A DNA stretch of 64,000 nt from Candidatus Villigracilis propinquus (GTDB lineage Bacteria > Chloroflexota > Anaerolineae > Anaerolineales > Villigracilaceae): the NCBI GenBank assembly GCA_016714565.1, contig JADKDM010000012.1, forward strand, positions 1-64,000, written 5' to 3'. This document shows positions 43,546 through 55,032 of the stretch, one piece after another (the stretch's first letter is position 1; each line of letters begins with the position of its first letter). The notes below the pieces were generated by a model. The model saw only the letters and a list, made by a program, of their open reading frames with translations, had not been told where the DNA came from and did not search any database. Both the position numbers and the translations under genes were made by a program.

Positions 43546-43574
43546 ATTTTATCATGCCATATTGGTCAAGTCAA
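43546..43574 (-). promoter_or_regulatory. Candidate promoter of the rpsL-rpsG-fusA-tuf unit
   Basis: TTGACT (43569-43574) and TAAAAT (43546-43551) are spaced by 17 bases on the minus strand, between the rpoB stop and rpsL. Confidence 0.7.
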
Positions 43575-43583
43575 TAGGAAATA

Positions 43584-46500
43584 CTACTTTTTCCTAGATT
43601 GATTCTCGCCCAAACTCAACAAGCCCGTATCGTGTTTTGGCGGATGTGTCTTCTCTTCATCCTTACCAAACTTGACCACGTCCCCACCTTCGTTAATCGC
43701 CTCAACCGCAAGACCCAAGGACTGCAGTTCTTTGACTAGAACTCGGAACGAAGCAGGAATACTCGGCTCTTCGATCGGTTCACCCTTCACAATCGCTTCG
43801 TATGTATTTACGCGACCTTGAACATCATCCGATTTGACAGTAAGCATTTCCTGAAGAGTGTGAGCAGCACCATAAGCTTCGAGCGCCCAAACTTCCATTT
43901 CACCGAAGCGCTGACCACCGAACTGAGCTTTACCACCGAGCGGCTGCTGCGTGACCAAACTGTATGGGCCAGTGGAACGAGCATGGACTTTATCTTCCAC
44001 AAGGTGATGCAGTTTCAAGATGGTCATCACGCCGACGGTAACTGGCTGGTCATAAGGAATGCCGGTTTTGCCGTCACGCAGGGTTTGCTTTCCGAGAGTA
44101 GGAAGAGGAATGCCCTTTTCTTTTGCAAGTTCCTGGGCAGTCTCGATCACCTTATCTTCAGCGACGCGGCGGGTAACGCCATTCGTCTCCATCCATAACC
44201 GCAAACAAGCCTTCACTGTAATTTCGTCCAATTCGGGATCTTTGTTTGCGACGTCACGATCTTCGAGAAGGATTTCGTCAGGGTTGGTATAGCCCTTTTC
44301 GCGCAACCATTCTTTGGCTGTGGCATGATGCGCGTATTCCGGATCGTTCAAGCTATAGACATCATACTTGCGCTTATCCAGCCAATGCTCAAGATAGAGG
44401 CGGCGAACTTCATCATCATCTTCGATGGAATTGGCATCATATTCCTGTTCCTTGAGCCATTCCCAAGCGCGTTCAGCTGCTTCCTTCCAAGCCTGATCCA
44501 TGATCCATGCACGAGCGAGCTCGGCTTCGATCTGCTCTTCGGTTGCACCGTCGAACACAGGAGTAATTGCACGGAAGCCCATGCGCTTCGCTGCCCAGCC
44601 AAGATGCACTTCAAGCACCTGACCGATATTCATACGACCAGGAACGCCGAGCGGATTCAAGATGAGATCAACGGGCGTACCATTCTCGAGGAACGGCATA
44701 TCTTCCACAGGAACAACCTTGGAAACCACACCCTTGTTTCCGTGACGTCCTGCCATCTTGTCACCCGCTGTGATCTTGCGGCGCTGAGCGACAGAGACAC
44801 GAACCATCATATCCACGCCAGCGGAGAGATCAGAATTATCTTCGCGGGTGAATACTTTCACATCAACAACCTTACCGCGTTCACCATGAGGCATTCGCAG
44901 CGAAGTATCTTTCACATCACGAGACTTCTCACCGAAGATGGCGCGCAACAAGCGTTCTTCAGGGGTAAGTTCTTTTTCACCCTTGGGTGTGATCTTGCCG
45001 ACAAGAATATCGTTCGGGCCAACTTCTGCGCCGATACGAATAATGCCGTTCTCGTCCAAGTCTTTGATAGCGTCATCACCCACATTGGGGATGTCGCGGG
45101 TAATTTCTTCGGGGCCGAGCTTGGTATCGCGAGCCTCAACCTCATGCTTTTCAATATGAACAGAGGTAAAGCGGTCATCCTGAACAAGGCGTTCAGAAAG
45201 CAGAATGGCATCTTCAAAGTTACCACCCTCCCATGAAAGGAAGGCCACGACCACATTCTGTCCGAGCGCGAGCTGGCCACTGTCGGTTGAAGAAGAGTCG
45301 GCGATGATATCACCAGCCTTGATCAACTGTCCCTTCACAACGGATGGACGCTGGTCGATACAAGTGCTTTGATTGGATCGCTGATATTTGCGAAGCTGAT
45401 AGACGCGGTTCCCGCTTCGCTTCTCTTTTACGGTGATGGTTGATCCTGTTACCGAGACAACTTCACCGTCCGCCTCAGCCACTACGACCTGACCAGAGTC
45501 AAGCGCAGCATGACCTTCCATGCCTGTGGACACAAGCGGGATCTCAGGGCGAACCAAAGGAACGGCCTGAGCCATCATGTTCGAGCCCATCAAAGCGCGA
45601 TTGGCATCGTCATGCTCAAGGAATGGGATCAACGCGGCGCTGATACCCACAACTTGATGAGGAGCAACATCCATATAATCAATGGATTCTGCATTCGAGA
45701 ACATAAAGCCGGAGTGATAACGGCAGGAAATACGTTCGCGCGAGAATTCCTTGCTTTCGGTCAAATTCGCATTTGCCTGAGCGATCGTAAATTTATCCTC
45801 GGCATCAGCAGAGAGATAAACAACCTCTTCTGAAACGAAGGGAACGACATTGATGTCCGCTTCAAACCTGGCTAATCGCTTGACAGCTTTAGCATCCAGC
45901 AAAGTGCCAGCCTTGAAAAGCAATTCTTCCGATTTAGGATCGTACACATCCTCGCGCAAAGTACGGCCTTCCAAGCGGTCGCCGTCTGACGGGAGGGTTT
46001 TGTACACTCGGCGATACGGCGTTTCAATGAAGCCGTATTCATTTACACGAGCAAAGGAAGCCAAACGACCGATAAGACCAATGTTTGGGCCTTCAGGAGT
46101 TTCAATTGGGCAGATACGTCCATAATGAGAATGGTGAACGTCGCGAACATCGAAACCTGCGCGCTCACGGCGAAGACCACCAGGTCCCAAGGCTGAAAGA
46201 GTACGCTTGTGGCGCAATTCAGCAAGCGGGTTGGTCTGATCCATGAACTGTGAGAGCTGGGACGAACCAAAGAATTCGCGCAAGGCGGCAACCACAGGGC
46301 GAATGTTCACCAACGTAACAGGAGACAGTTGTTCCTGATCGCGAATGGACATGCGTTCTTTAATGACACGCTCCATGCGTCGGAGGCCGATACGCAGCTT
46401 GTTCTGGATCAACTCACCCACCGTCTTGACGCGGCGGTTGCCAAGATGATCGATGTCATCAGGGCGTTCAGATCCGTTGTTGATCTGGATCATGCGGCGG

Positions 46501-47483
46501 ATCAAACGAATAACATCACTCTTTGTGATATTACGATGCGGGATCGGGATGTTCAGGTCGAGCTTCTGATTTAACTTATAGCGACCCACACGTTCCAAGT
46601 CATAATGCCTCTGGTCAAACAACTGTTCCTCAAGGAACTGACGGGCATTATCAAGGGTAGCAGGATCACCAGGGCGCATTTTCTTGAAGAACTCGATCAA
46701 TGCGGCTTCGGCGATAGTGTGATTGGTCAAATCCCAATCTGGTTCCTGCTTGATAGTAGACGCCATGAACATACGATCGGGGTTGTTATCAACATCCTTG
46801 AAGATGGAGAGGATTTCCTCATCCGAGCCTTGTTTGATGGGAGATTCTTTAATACCATCACTGACAGCAGCAAGAGCGCGCAAGAACACAGTAATAGGAA
46901 CGGTGCGCTTGCGATTGAACTTCAAAATAATGTAATCAGATTTGCGAGTCTCAAACTCCATCCAAGCGCCACGGTCTGGGATCAACTTAGCCATCGCAAG
47001 TGGACGACCAGTAGCACGGTCTGCAGGAGCTTCAAAATAAACGCCTGGAGAACGAATCAACTGGGAAACAACGACACGCTCGGTACCATTTACAATGAAA
47101 GTACCTTTATCGGTCATTTCAGGGAAATCACCGAGGAAGATGTCCTGTTTGATCGGCTCCGGCACATCGGGACCTGCAAGAAGTACCGATACATATAATG
47201 GGCTTGAATAAGTGAGGTCGCGTTCAACGCACTCTTCAATACTATGCTTGGGGTCACCAAACCAGTACTTCAATCCCCATTGCTGGGATTCGGGGCCACG
47301 GCTGGGGAAAAATAACTTCATCCCCTTGTTGTAAGACTCAATGGGAGATATCTCGTGGAAGAGATCCCCCAGTCCTTCCTTCTTTAGTCTTTCAAATGAA
47401 TCGAGTTGCACTTCTATTAAATTGGGAAGATCGAGCTTTACTGGAATACGTGCGTAACTTTTTTGGGGCAAAGAAGATGCCAT
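43584..47483 (-). CDS. rpoB: RNA polymerase subunit beta, 1299 aa
   Basis: Catalytic subunit of RNA polymerase. The rifampicin region is visible (SSQLSQFMDQTNPLAELRHK, then RRLSALGPGGL-equivalent TLSALGPGGLRRERAGF), as are the KMAGRHGNKGVVSKVVP and LNPLGVPGRMNIGQVLE motifs of the active centre and the terminal EMEVWALEAYGAAHTLQEML. It has its own promoter and is followed not by rpoC but by the rpsL unit. Confidence 0.98.
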   Translation of the reverse strand: MASSLPQKSYARIPVKLDLPNLIEVQLDSFERLKKEGLGDLFHEISPIESYNKGMKLFFPSRGPESQQWGLKYWFGDPKHSIEECVERDLTYSSPLYVSVLLAGPDVPEPIKQDIFLGDFPEMTDKGTFIVNGTERVVVSQLIRSPGVYFEAPADRATGRPLAMAKLIPDRGAWMEFETRKSDYIILKFNRKRTVPITVFLRALAAVSDGIKESPIKQGSDEEILSIFKDVDNNPDRMFMASTIKQEPDWDLTNHTIAEAALIEFFKKMRPGDPATLDNARQFLEEQLFDQRHYDLERVGRYKLNQKLDLNIPIPHRNITKSDVIRLIRRMIQINNGSERPDDIDHLGNRRVKTVGELIQNKLRIGLRRMERVIKERMSIRDQEQLSPVTLVNIRPVVAALREFFGSSQLSQFMDQTNPLAELRHKRTLSALGPGGLRRERAGFDVRDVHHSHYGRICPIETPEGPNIGLIGRLASFARVNEYGFIETPYRRVYKTLPSDGDRLEGRTLREDVYDPKSEELLFKAGTLLDAKAVKRLARFEADINVVPFVSEEVVYLSADAEDKFTIAQANANLTESKEFSRERISCRYHSGFMFSNAESIDYMDVAPHQVVGISAALIPFLEHDDANRALMGSNMMAQAVPLVRPEIPLVSTGMEGHAALDSGQVVVAEADGEVVSVTGSTITVKEKRSGNRVYQLRKYQRSNQSTCIDQRPSVVKGQLIKAGDIIADSSSTDSGQLALGQNVVVAFLSWEGGNFEDAILLSERLVQDDRFTSVHIEKHEVEARDTKLGPEEITRDIPNVGDDAIKDLDENGIIRIGAEVGPNDILVGKITPKGEKELTPEERLLRAIFGEKSRDVKDTSLRMPHGERGKVVDVKVFTREDNSDLSAGVDMMVRVSVAQRRKITAGDKMAGRHGNKGVVSKVVPVEDMPFLENGTPVDLILNPLGVPGRMNIGQVLEVHLGWAAKRMGFRAITPVFDGATEEQIEAELARAWIMDQAWKEAAERAWEWLKEQEYDANSIEDDDEVRRLYLEHWLDKRKYDVYSLNDPEYAHHATAKEWLREKGYTNPDEILLEDRDVANKDPELDEITVKACLRLWMETNGVTRRVAEDKVIETAQELAKEKGIPLPTLGKQTLRDGKTGIPYDQPVTVGVMTILKLHHLVEDKVHARSTGPYSLVTQQPLGGKAQFGGQRFGEMEVWALEAYGAAHTLQEMLTVKSDDVQGRVNTYEAIVKGEPIEEPSIPASFRVLVKELQSLGLAVEAINEGGDVVKFGKDEEKTHPPKHDTGLLSLGENQSRKK

Positions 47484-47554
47484 TCTTCTCTCCTGACTGT
47501 TATTTGGCTGTGAGATGAAACGATTTTAACTGTCCCTTTGGACAGCGACCTAAA

Positions 47555-47583
47555 ATTATATCGAACTGAGTGCAATAAGTCAA
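47555..47583 (-). promoter_or_regulatory. Promoter of rpoB
   Basis: On the minus strand TTGACT (47578-47583) and TATAAT (47555-47560) are spaced by exactly 17 bases. The leader of about 65 bases contains a small CTGTCC/GGACAG hairpin near 47530-47545. Confidence 0.8.
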
Positions 47584-47632
47584 GCACGAGAATGTAATGA
47601 TAAACAAAAGTACATATTGCTCATGTCTTTTC

Positions 47633-47662
47633 TTGACAAATATATATAACTGCGTGTAAAAT
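47633..47662 (+). promoter_or_regulatory. Promoter of the three-tRNA unit
   Basis: TTGACA (47633-47638) and TAAAAT (47657-47662), spacer 18, lie 28 bases upstream of tRNA-Phe, divergent from the rpoB promoter. Confidence 0.65.
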
Positions 47663-47689
47663 CACGGACGCTTAACAACAAGACACATT

Positions 47690-47762
47690 GCCGAGATAGC
47701 TCAGTTGGTAGAGCACGCGACTGAAAATCGCGGTGTCCCCAGTTCGATCCTGGGTCTCGGCA
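47690..47762 (+). tRNA. tRNA-Phe (GAA)
   Basis: A 73-base cloverleaf: acceptor arms GCCGAGA and TCTCGGC, D-loop AGCTCAGTTGGTAGAGC, anticodon GAA in CTGAAAATC, T-loop GTTCGATCC, discriminator A. The CCA end is not encoded, so a CCA-adding enzyme is needed. Confidence 0.96.
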
Positions 47763-47792
47763 CTCTCGGCCAAAGTAAGCAGGTCGATATCT

Positions 47793-47864
47793 GCGGGCGT
47801 AGTACAGTGGTAGTACGTCTCCTTGCCAAGGAGAAGGTCGTGGGTTCGAATCCCATCGCCCGCT
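47793..47864 (+). tRNA. tRNA-Gly (GCC)
   Basis: A 72-base cloverleaf: acceptor arms GCGGGCG and CGCCCGC, anticodon GCC in CTTGCCAAG, T-loop GTTCGAATC, discriminator T. CCA not encoded. It lies 30 bases after tRNA-Phe. Confidence 0.96.
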
Positions 47865-47922
47865 CAAACATGGAGGATTGCAGATTGGAAACAATTCAGT
47901 CAGCAATCCTCATTGTATATAT

Positions 47923-47993
47923 GGCGTCGTGGCCAAGTGGTAAGGCAAGGGTCTGCAAAACCCTCATCACGGGTTCAAATCCCGTCGACGCCT
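47923..47993 (+). tRNA. tRNA-Cys (GCA)
   Basis: A 71-base cloverleaf: acceptor arms GGCGTCG and CGACGCC, short D-loop, anticodon GCA in TCTGCAAAA, T-loop GTTCAAATC, discriminator U as required for Cys identity. CCA not encoded. Confidence 0.96.
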
Positions 47994-48000
47994 CAAAAAA

Positions 48001-48032
48001 ACGAGTTCGCGTTTGCGAACTCGTTTTTTTTT
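48001..48032 (+). terminator. Terminator of the tRNA unit
   Basis: Stem ACGAGTTCGC / GCGAACTCGT with loop GTTT, followed by a long T run, 8 bases after tRNA-Cys. Confidence 0.9.
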
Positions 48033-48305
48033 GATCTCACTTCGCAAGAGGAAAGAAAAAAATCAGGCGGTCACTATTTATTACAATCTATTTGGCATGG
48101 TTTTTTTTGTAAAAATGTCTATAATAATTTTTAAGTGGGGGGTGGTAAAGGGTTGAGTTTTCCCTGGGTGGGGGCCGCTCTTGGGGGGGAAGCAATCTTG
48201 GGGGGGGGGGGGTTTGGTGGGGGGGGGGGGTTCCCCCCCCCCGCGGAGGGGGGAGGGGTATCTTCTAAATTCTTTCGATCGACCACTTAGGCTCATCCAG
48301 ATTAT
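48033..48305. other. Gene-free spacer with poly-G and poly-C runs
   Basis: A TATAAT at 48120-48125 could be the promoter of the sensor gene. From about 48135 to 48260 the sequence is dominated by long G runs (up to 12-13) and then a run of 11 C. The GAAGCAATCT word of the repeat at 8504-8604 occurs within it, so this looks like a dispersed repeat that was corrupted or badly sequenced. If real, the transcript leader would be rich in potential G-quadruplexes. Confidence 0.6.
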
Positions 48306-51300
48306 ATGAAAAAAAAATCAGCCCTTTCTTTATTAATGATTTTACTCTTCTGCCTAGTAGCAGGGGAGATATGGATTCTGTTTTTTCAGAACGGAATAAC
48401 CTTTCCGCCCACGACCTCACCAAGATATTTCATAAACCTGGTAATCAAGGGGGCCCTGTTTGTTGTTGTAAATATTTTTATTTTTTGCTTATTAGAAAAA
48501 AATTTCAAAGAAACTTCAAAGGCAATCGGCAATAATTTACTGGTCACTTTCAACTTTGCCACAGTGGGAATTTTTCAATCATCCCCCAACGGAAAATTCA
48601 TAAACGTCAATCCGATGATGGCCACAATTTATGGATATTCTTCCCCAGAGGAAATGCTACATACCATCGACGATATAAGCAGGCAGATCCATATATCAAC
48701 TGAAAATCGCAGTCTGTTTACTGAGACATTGAACAAATATGGAGTGGTTGAAAAATTCGAGGCGAAGAACCTAAGAAAAGACGGGAGCATTATCTGGACA
48801 TCAACCAATGCCCGCACAGTATTGGATAAAAACGGAAAGGTGCTTTATTACGAAGGGTTCATCACAGATATTACCAGGCAAAAAAATGCCGAGGGAGCAC
48901 TCCGTGATGCAGAAAAACAATATCGCACCCTTATTGAGCAAATGCCAGCCGCTGCCTATATTGATGCCGAAAACAATTTTGCCAGCTTCTTTTCAAGCCA
49001 CCAAATTTTCTTAATTAGCGGCTATACAGCCACAGAATGGAAAACTGATCCCGATCTATGGATGAGAATTATCCATCCGGACGACAGGCAAAGAATTTTA
49101 GAGGAACACAATAGAACGTTGCTAAGCGGGGAAAGCTTCGATATCGAATACCGTTTGATAACCAAAGATAACGGAGTCATTTGGGTTCACGATTTAGCTA
49201 CACAAATAATGGATGAAAATAATTCCCCATTACATTGGCAGGGGATACTAATAGATGTTACCAAACAAAAACTTGCAGAAGAGCAAATCAAAACAAGCGA
49301 AGCGCAATATCGCACGGTGGTAGAGCACGCCTCGGACGGAATTATCATCGCCGATGTGTTCGGGAAAATAGTTGAAGCCAACCAACAAATATGCAGCCTT
49401 CTAGGCTTTTCAAGAACAGACTTAATAAGCCTTCATTTCGACGACCTGTTCGAAAATAATGGAAAGCCGGACTGGGACACAAATGAAATTGCACGCGGAC
49501 GGACAGGTGTAGCCGAAAAGTCGCTGAAGCGAAAAGACGGAACATCGATACTCGTAGAACTTAGCCTGAAAAGACTGCCAAACGAAATGCTGATTGGAAT
49601 TGCAAGAAATATATCCATTCGTAAACTAATGGAAGAGTCACTTGCCAGAAGCGAGAAAAAATTCAGGGCGCTGATCGAGAACAGTACGGACGCAGTTGGC
49701 TTATACACGGCAGAAGGAAAGATCCTTTTCCTAAGCTCAGCGGCATCTCGCATCTTGGGATATTCTACAAGTGAAATGCTTGGGAAAAACCATCTTGATC
49801 TTATACAGGAACAAGATAAAGGGATAGCGCGGGAAGCCATTCAAAAAATACTCACCCACCCAAATGAGACAGTTTCTTTTTCCGTTCAATGCATTTGCAA
49901 AGATGGGAGCCTAAAGTGGCTGGAATTTAATGGGACAAATCGGTTGAGCGAACAGGATATTGAAGCGATCATTTTAAATTTCAGAGACATCACCGAACGA
50001 AAAAATTTCGAAAATGCGATTTTTGAGGCCGAAGAACGCTACCGCCTGCTGGTGGAAAATCTACCGGCTGTGATCTTTTTGGACAAATTTAACAATAGCC
50101 AGACCTCCCAATATATGAGTCCCCGCATAAAAAACCTGCTGGGTTACACATCGGAAGAATGGAGAAATGATGAAGAACTTTGGGAAAACTCAATTCACCC
50201 TGATGACAAAAAATGGGTAGTCGCAGAGGATCTCCGCACCAATGAAACTGGGGAACCCTTCCGCGCTGAATATAGAATGCGTCACCAAGATGGTCACTAT
50301 GTTTGGATAAAGGAAGATTCTTCCATCATACGTGGGGAGGATGGAACCCCACTGTTCTGGCAGGGTATTCTGTTGAATATCACAGACCAAAAGCGGGCGG
50401 AAGAAGCCCTAACCTATCGGGATGCGATCCTTAAAACAGTTGGTTATTCAGCAGAGCAATTTCTAAAGACCTCAGACTGGAAAGAAAGCATCGGCAACGT
50501 CCTCGAGCAGCTCGGCAAAGCAACAGGTGTCAGCCGGGTTTATATCTTCGAAAGGAAGGCAAACGAAGCTGAAGAACCTATCGTATCGCAAGTGTACGAA
50601 TGGTGTGAGGCTGGTATTACGTCTCAGATCGGCAACCAGAAACTACTTGACATTAATCTAATCAAAGATGGGTACATCCGCTGGGTGGATTCTTTCAACA
50701 AAGACAGGCCTGTCTATGGGACCATCAAAGATTTTCCCCTTGAGGAACAATCGGACCTGCTCGGCCAGGGAATTCTCTCTCTGATTTGTATCCCGATCCG
50801 GGTCGGGCAAGACTGGTGGGGATTTATTGGATTTGACGATTGCACGACCGGCCGCGATTGGAGCGAAATAGAAGTGGAGGCGCTGCGGGCTGCTGCAAAT
50901 ACGCTCGGCACATCCATCGAAAGAAAAATGAACGAGGAATCCCTGCGCAACAGCGAGATGAGTTACAGGGGGTTGTTCAACACTGTACAGGACGCAATAT
51001 ACATCCAGGATCGAAGCGGAAAATTCATCGACGTCAACCAGGGAGCCGAGGCGCTGTACGGTTACCCAAAGAGAGGCATTTATCGGGAATACGCCCGACT
51101 TCCTAAGCGCACCCGGGAAAAACAAACTTGATGAGATCACACAGGCGATTCAACTGGCATTCGAGGGAAAACCACAGCAATTTGAATTTTGGGGTTTACG
51201 AAGTAATGGAGAAATATTCCCAAAAGATGTCCGATTATTCAAAGGGAACTATTTCGGCAAGGAAGTACTTATCGCCGTTTCCAGGGATGTTTCCGCACAG

Positions 51301-54300
51301 AAAAAGAACGAGCAGGCGCTGCAAGCTCAATTCAGAGAATTGAACATACTCCATTTGGTTGCCCTTGCCGAATCCACCGCACGGGATTCAGATAAATTAA
51401 TTCAGCAAGTCACAGACATTATTGCAGACGCACTCTACTCGGACAATTGCGGCGTCCTCCTGCTTAGTGAAACAAAAGACACCTTGATCCCGCATTTTTC
51501 CTATCGCGGCGGCGATAAAGAAAAAGTTGGCAAAAGTCAGCCAATAATTACAGGCGTCAGCAGTAAAGTCGCGGCCACAAAACGTGCCATCCGGTTAAGA
51601 GACGTACTTCTCGAACCCGAATACTACGAAATAGATGTTAACACCCGTTCCGAGCTTTGCGTCCCCATTATCAGCGGAACAACCCTCTTTGGCGTCTTAA
51701 ATGCAGAAAGCCACAAGCTGGATACATTTACAGAAAGGGACGAGCGCCTCCTTAACACCATCGCCGGGGGGCTGGCAAATGCACTTGAAAGGATCAAACT
51801 ATTCGAGTCAGAAAAGAAGCGCCGCATGGATGCAGAAATTCTCCGCGAAGCAACGCTGGAACTGACATCAAACTTCGAGATCGACAAACTCTTCGAAAGC
51901 ATTTTTACTTCACTGGCAAAGCTGATCCCCTACGACAGTACATCCATTGAAATAATCAACAATGGATATTTTGAGATCGTTGCCGGAAGATTCATCCCCG
52001 GCGAGTTGATAGGGAAAAAATATATTTCCGATCTGCAAAAATGGGGAGGACAGGAAAACTTCCGCAAGCCGAAAATCATTTTCGACACACAAAATGACGA
52101 TACATTTGTAAAGTTTGAAGCAACAAATTACATTCGCGGCTGGATGGGTATCCCACTTCTTGTAAAAGGCAACACCATTGGAGTCCTGAACCTTGACAGC
52201 CGCACACCGGGGTTTTTCAACAGCGACCATGCCGCCATTGCACAGACGTTCGCAAACCAGGTGGCAATCGCCATAGAAAATATCCGGCTGTTCGAGTTGG
52301 AACAGAGGCGGCGAAGCGACGCGGAAAACCTTCAACTGGCCACATCTTCACTCGCAAACACATTGGACATTGACAGCCTGCTTGAAAATATCCTTGACTG
52401 GCTGAGAGTACTTGCCCCCTACGACAGTGCGTCCATTATGCTGAAAAAGGGAGATATCCTGGAACTCGCCGGAAAACGTGATCTTCCGGAAATATATAAA
52501 ATTGGATCTGTTTTCGAAATAGCAGGCAGATGGAAAGATGTCACCGCAAACCATAAGCCGATCATTGACGAAGACGTAACAGGAAGTGAATTCTTCGTCA
52601 AACTGGAAAGCACCGAATACATCCGTGGTTGGATGTCAGCCGCCATGTTCACGCATGATGAATTAATTGGTTTCATAAATCTCGACAGCCGGATCCCGGG
52701 TGCATACACAGAAGAAAACGCCAGCCTCGTTCAAACTTTTGCCAACCAGGCCGCAACTGCAATCGAAAAAGCAAGGCTGTTTAGCTTGGAAAAAAAGAGA
52801 CGTCAAAGTGCGGAAACACTAATGAAGGCCGCTACAGACCTCACCAATTTACTCGACCTCACCACCCTGCATACGGCCATCCTTGAAGGGCTGTATAAAA
52901 TTTCCCCTTACGATAGCGCATCCATAATGGAGATCGAAGGAGACCACATCCGCATTATCGCATCAAAAGGATTGTCACATCCTGAAAAAGTAATGGAGCA
53001 GGTATTCTCATCAGACAACACGCTATGCAAAATCATCAATGAAACCGGAAGCGCATTGATGATTCATGATTGTCAGACCGACCCCCGCTTTGAAAAATGG
53101 GGCAACGCAGACTCAGTTCGCGGCTGGATGGGAGTCCCGCTCATTTCCCGCGGACAGGTGATCGGCTACCTCACGATAGACAGTTACTCCGCTGGAGCAT
53201 TCTCCCAGAACGACGCCATTGCCGCGCAAACCTTTGCCCACCAGGCAGCCACATCCCTTGAAAATACAAGGCTGTACATTGAAACCTGGAAAAGGCTCGA
53301 GGAGCTGGAAATGGTAAACCGTGTCTCTTTTGCGCTTCGCGCCGCAAAGGACACCCGCGAAATGCTCCCCATTCTTCTTGGCGAAATACAATCCACTATC
53401 GAGACAGATACAGCCGCCATTTGGCTGTACGACCCTGAACAAGATGAACTAATTCCGCTGGCGATCAGTGGATGGCTGGTAAATCTGCCCAAGTCCAATT
53501 TCAAACCAAATGACGGCATTGTCGGCAGGGTGTTTTCAAGCGGTCTGCCCCAGCTAAGCAATGAACTTGCTGGCGATCCTCAATCTTCCCCGGAAAACAA
53601 AAACTTCCTCGGAAACAACTGGAGCGGGCTTGTCGTTCCCATTCGCACATCATTGGAATCCATCGGCGTCATCATGATCGCCAGAAAACATCCCGACAAG
53701 ATCGAATCCCATCAGGTTCGCCTGATCACCACACTTGCCGACATCGCAGGCAACGCCATCAATCGCTCCAGTCTCTTTCAACAAAGCGAGGAGCAGATCC
53801 GCCGCCTCACCACCCTGCGTGAAATTGACGCCGCCATCACGTCCAGCCTCGACCTGAACATAACCCTCAACATCTTAACCGAACACCTCACAACCAAAAT
53901 GGGCGTAAGCGCCGCGCGCATCCTCGTTTACAACCCAAACAGCCAAATGCTCGACAGCTACACAGCCGTCGGATTCAATAATTTATTATCCTCGCGGCAG
54001 CCAATCAGTATTGGAGATGACCTGGCCAGCCAGACACTCCTTAGCCGCAACGAACTATTAATAAATAACATGGAAGAAGAAAAAGATATGCTCCTGCCAG
54101 AGTATCTTTTGCGGGAAGGTTTCAAAAGCTATTTCGCCTTACCACTCTTCAGCAAAGGCGCAACCAGAGGGTTGATCGAAACCTACTTTAGATATAACTT
54201 CGTCCCGACAACCGACTGGAAAGACTTCCTGAGAACCCTCGCTGGTCAGGCAACCATCGCCATTGATAATGCACAGCTCTTCGAAAACCTCCAACGCAGC

Positions 54301-54966
54301 AATCAGGAACTCTCCCTCGCGTACGACACAACCCTCGAAGGATGGGGCAAAGCCCTTGAACTCCGTGACAAGGAAACCAAGGGACATACCAACCGCGTCG
54401 CCAGCCTGACCCTGGAACTGGCTCGGCAAATGGGCATTCCCGAATCTGAAATTATTCACATCCGCCGCGGAACCCTGCTGCACGACATCGGTAAAATGGG
54501 CGTACCAGATAACATCCTCCGCAAGCCAGGCCCCCTTACTGCGGATGAAATGGTGGAAATGCGAAAGCACCCCCAATACGCCTACGACCTGCTCTATCCC
54601 ATTGCCTACCTGCGCCCCACATTGGACATTGCCTACTGTCACCACGAGTGGTGGGACGGCAGCGGATACCCGCGCAATCTAAAAGGTGAAGAGATTCCCC
54701 TCCCTGCGCGCATCTTCGCCATCGTGGATGTCTGGGATGCCTTACTCTCAGACCGTCCCTACCGCAAAGCATGGGAAGAGGCTGATGTTGTAAAATATAT
54801 TACCGACCTCTCAGACAAACAATTTGACCCGCAAGTGGTACAAGCATTTATGAAATTGGTGAAAGCCAAATCAGAGCGTGATCACAAAGCCCCACAAAAG
54901 CAGGCAGTGGAGAAAAAGAAACCTGCAAAACCTAAAGCAGCCATTCGAACAAAAAAGAAGCAGTGA
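48306..54966 (+). CDS. Giant membrane sensor: PAS/GAF array with HD-GYP output, about 2,219 aa, one frameshift
   Basis: Two membrane helices (residues about 5-27 and 43-63) precede five PAS domains, a GAF domain, a sixth PAS, six more GAF-type domains, and an HD-GYP phosphodiesterase: LLHDIGKMGVPD and HHEWWDGSGYP are canonical, so cyclic di-GMP hydrolysis is expected. The tail is lysine-rich. The frame starting at 48306 breaks at about 51072 inside the sixth PAS; in frame 1 the PAS reads on as EAFIGNTPDFLSAPGKNKLDE into the GAF array, with no start codon of its own needed. Removing one base gives one frame of 6,660 bases. A TTG at 51340 is therefore not a real start. As written, two frames exist: 48306-51131 and about 51076-54966. 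Confidence 0.85.
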
Positions 54967-54988
54967 CCAAAATCACTGCTTCTTTTTA
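54957..54988. terminator. Terminator overlapping the sensor gene stop
   Basis: Stem GAAGCAGTGA / TCACTGCTTC, loop CCAAAA, followed by TTTTTATT. The 5' arm includes the sensor gene's last codons and TGA. Confidence 0.85.
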
Positions 54989-55032
54989 TTCAGTACCGCA
55001 AGATTTATCTTGCGAGTCCAATTTCACTCAAT

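Noticed and set aside
44325..45236. 303-codon plus-strand frame over rpoB
   Set aside because: Antisense shadow of rpoB with no recognisable domain.
51340..54966. Separate GAF/HD-GYP gene starting at a TTG
   Set aside because: The frame is open further upstream and continues the PAS domain of the preceding frame, so the TTG is an internal Leu codon of one split gene.
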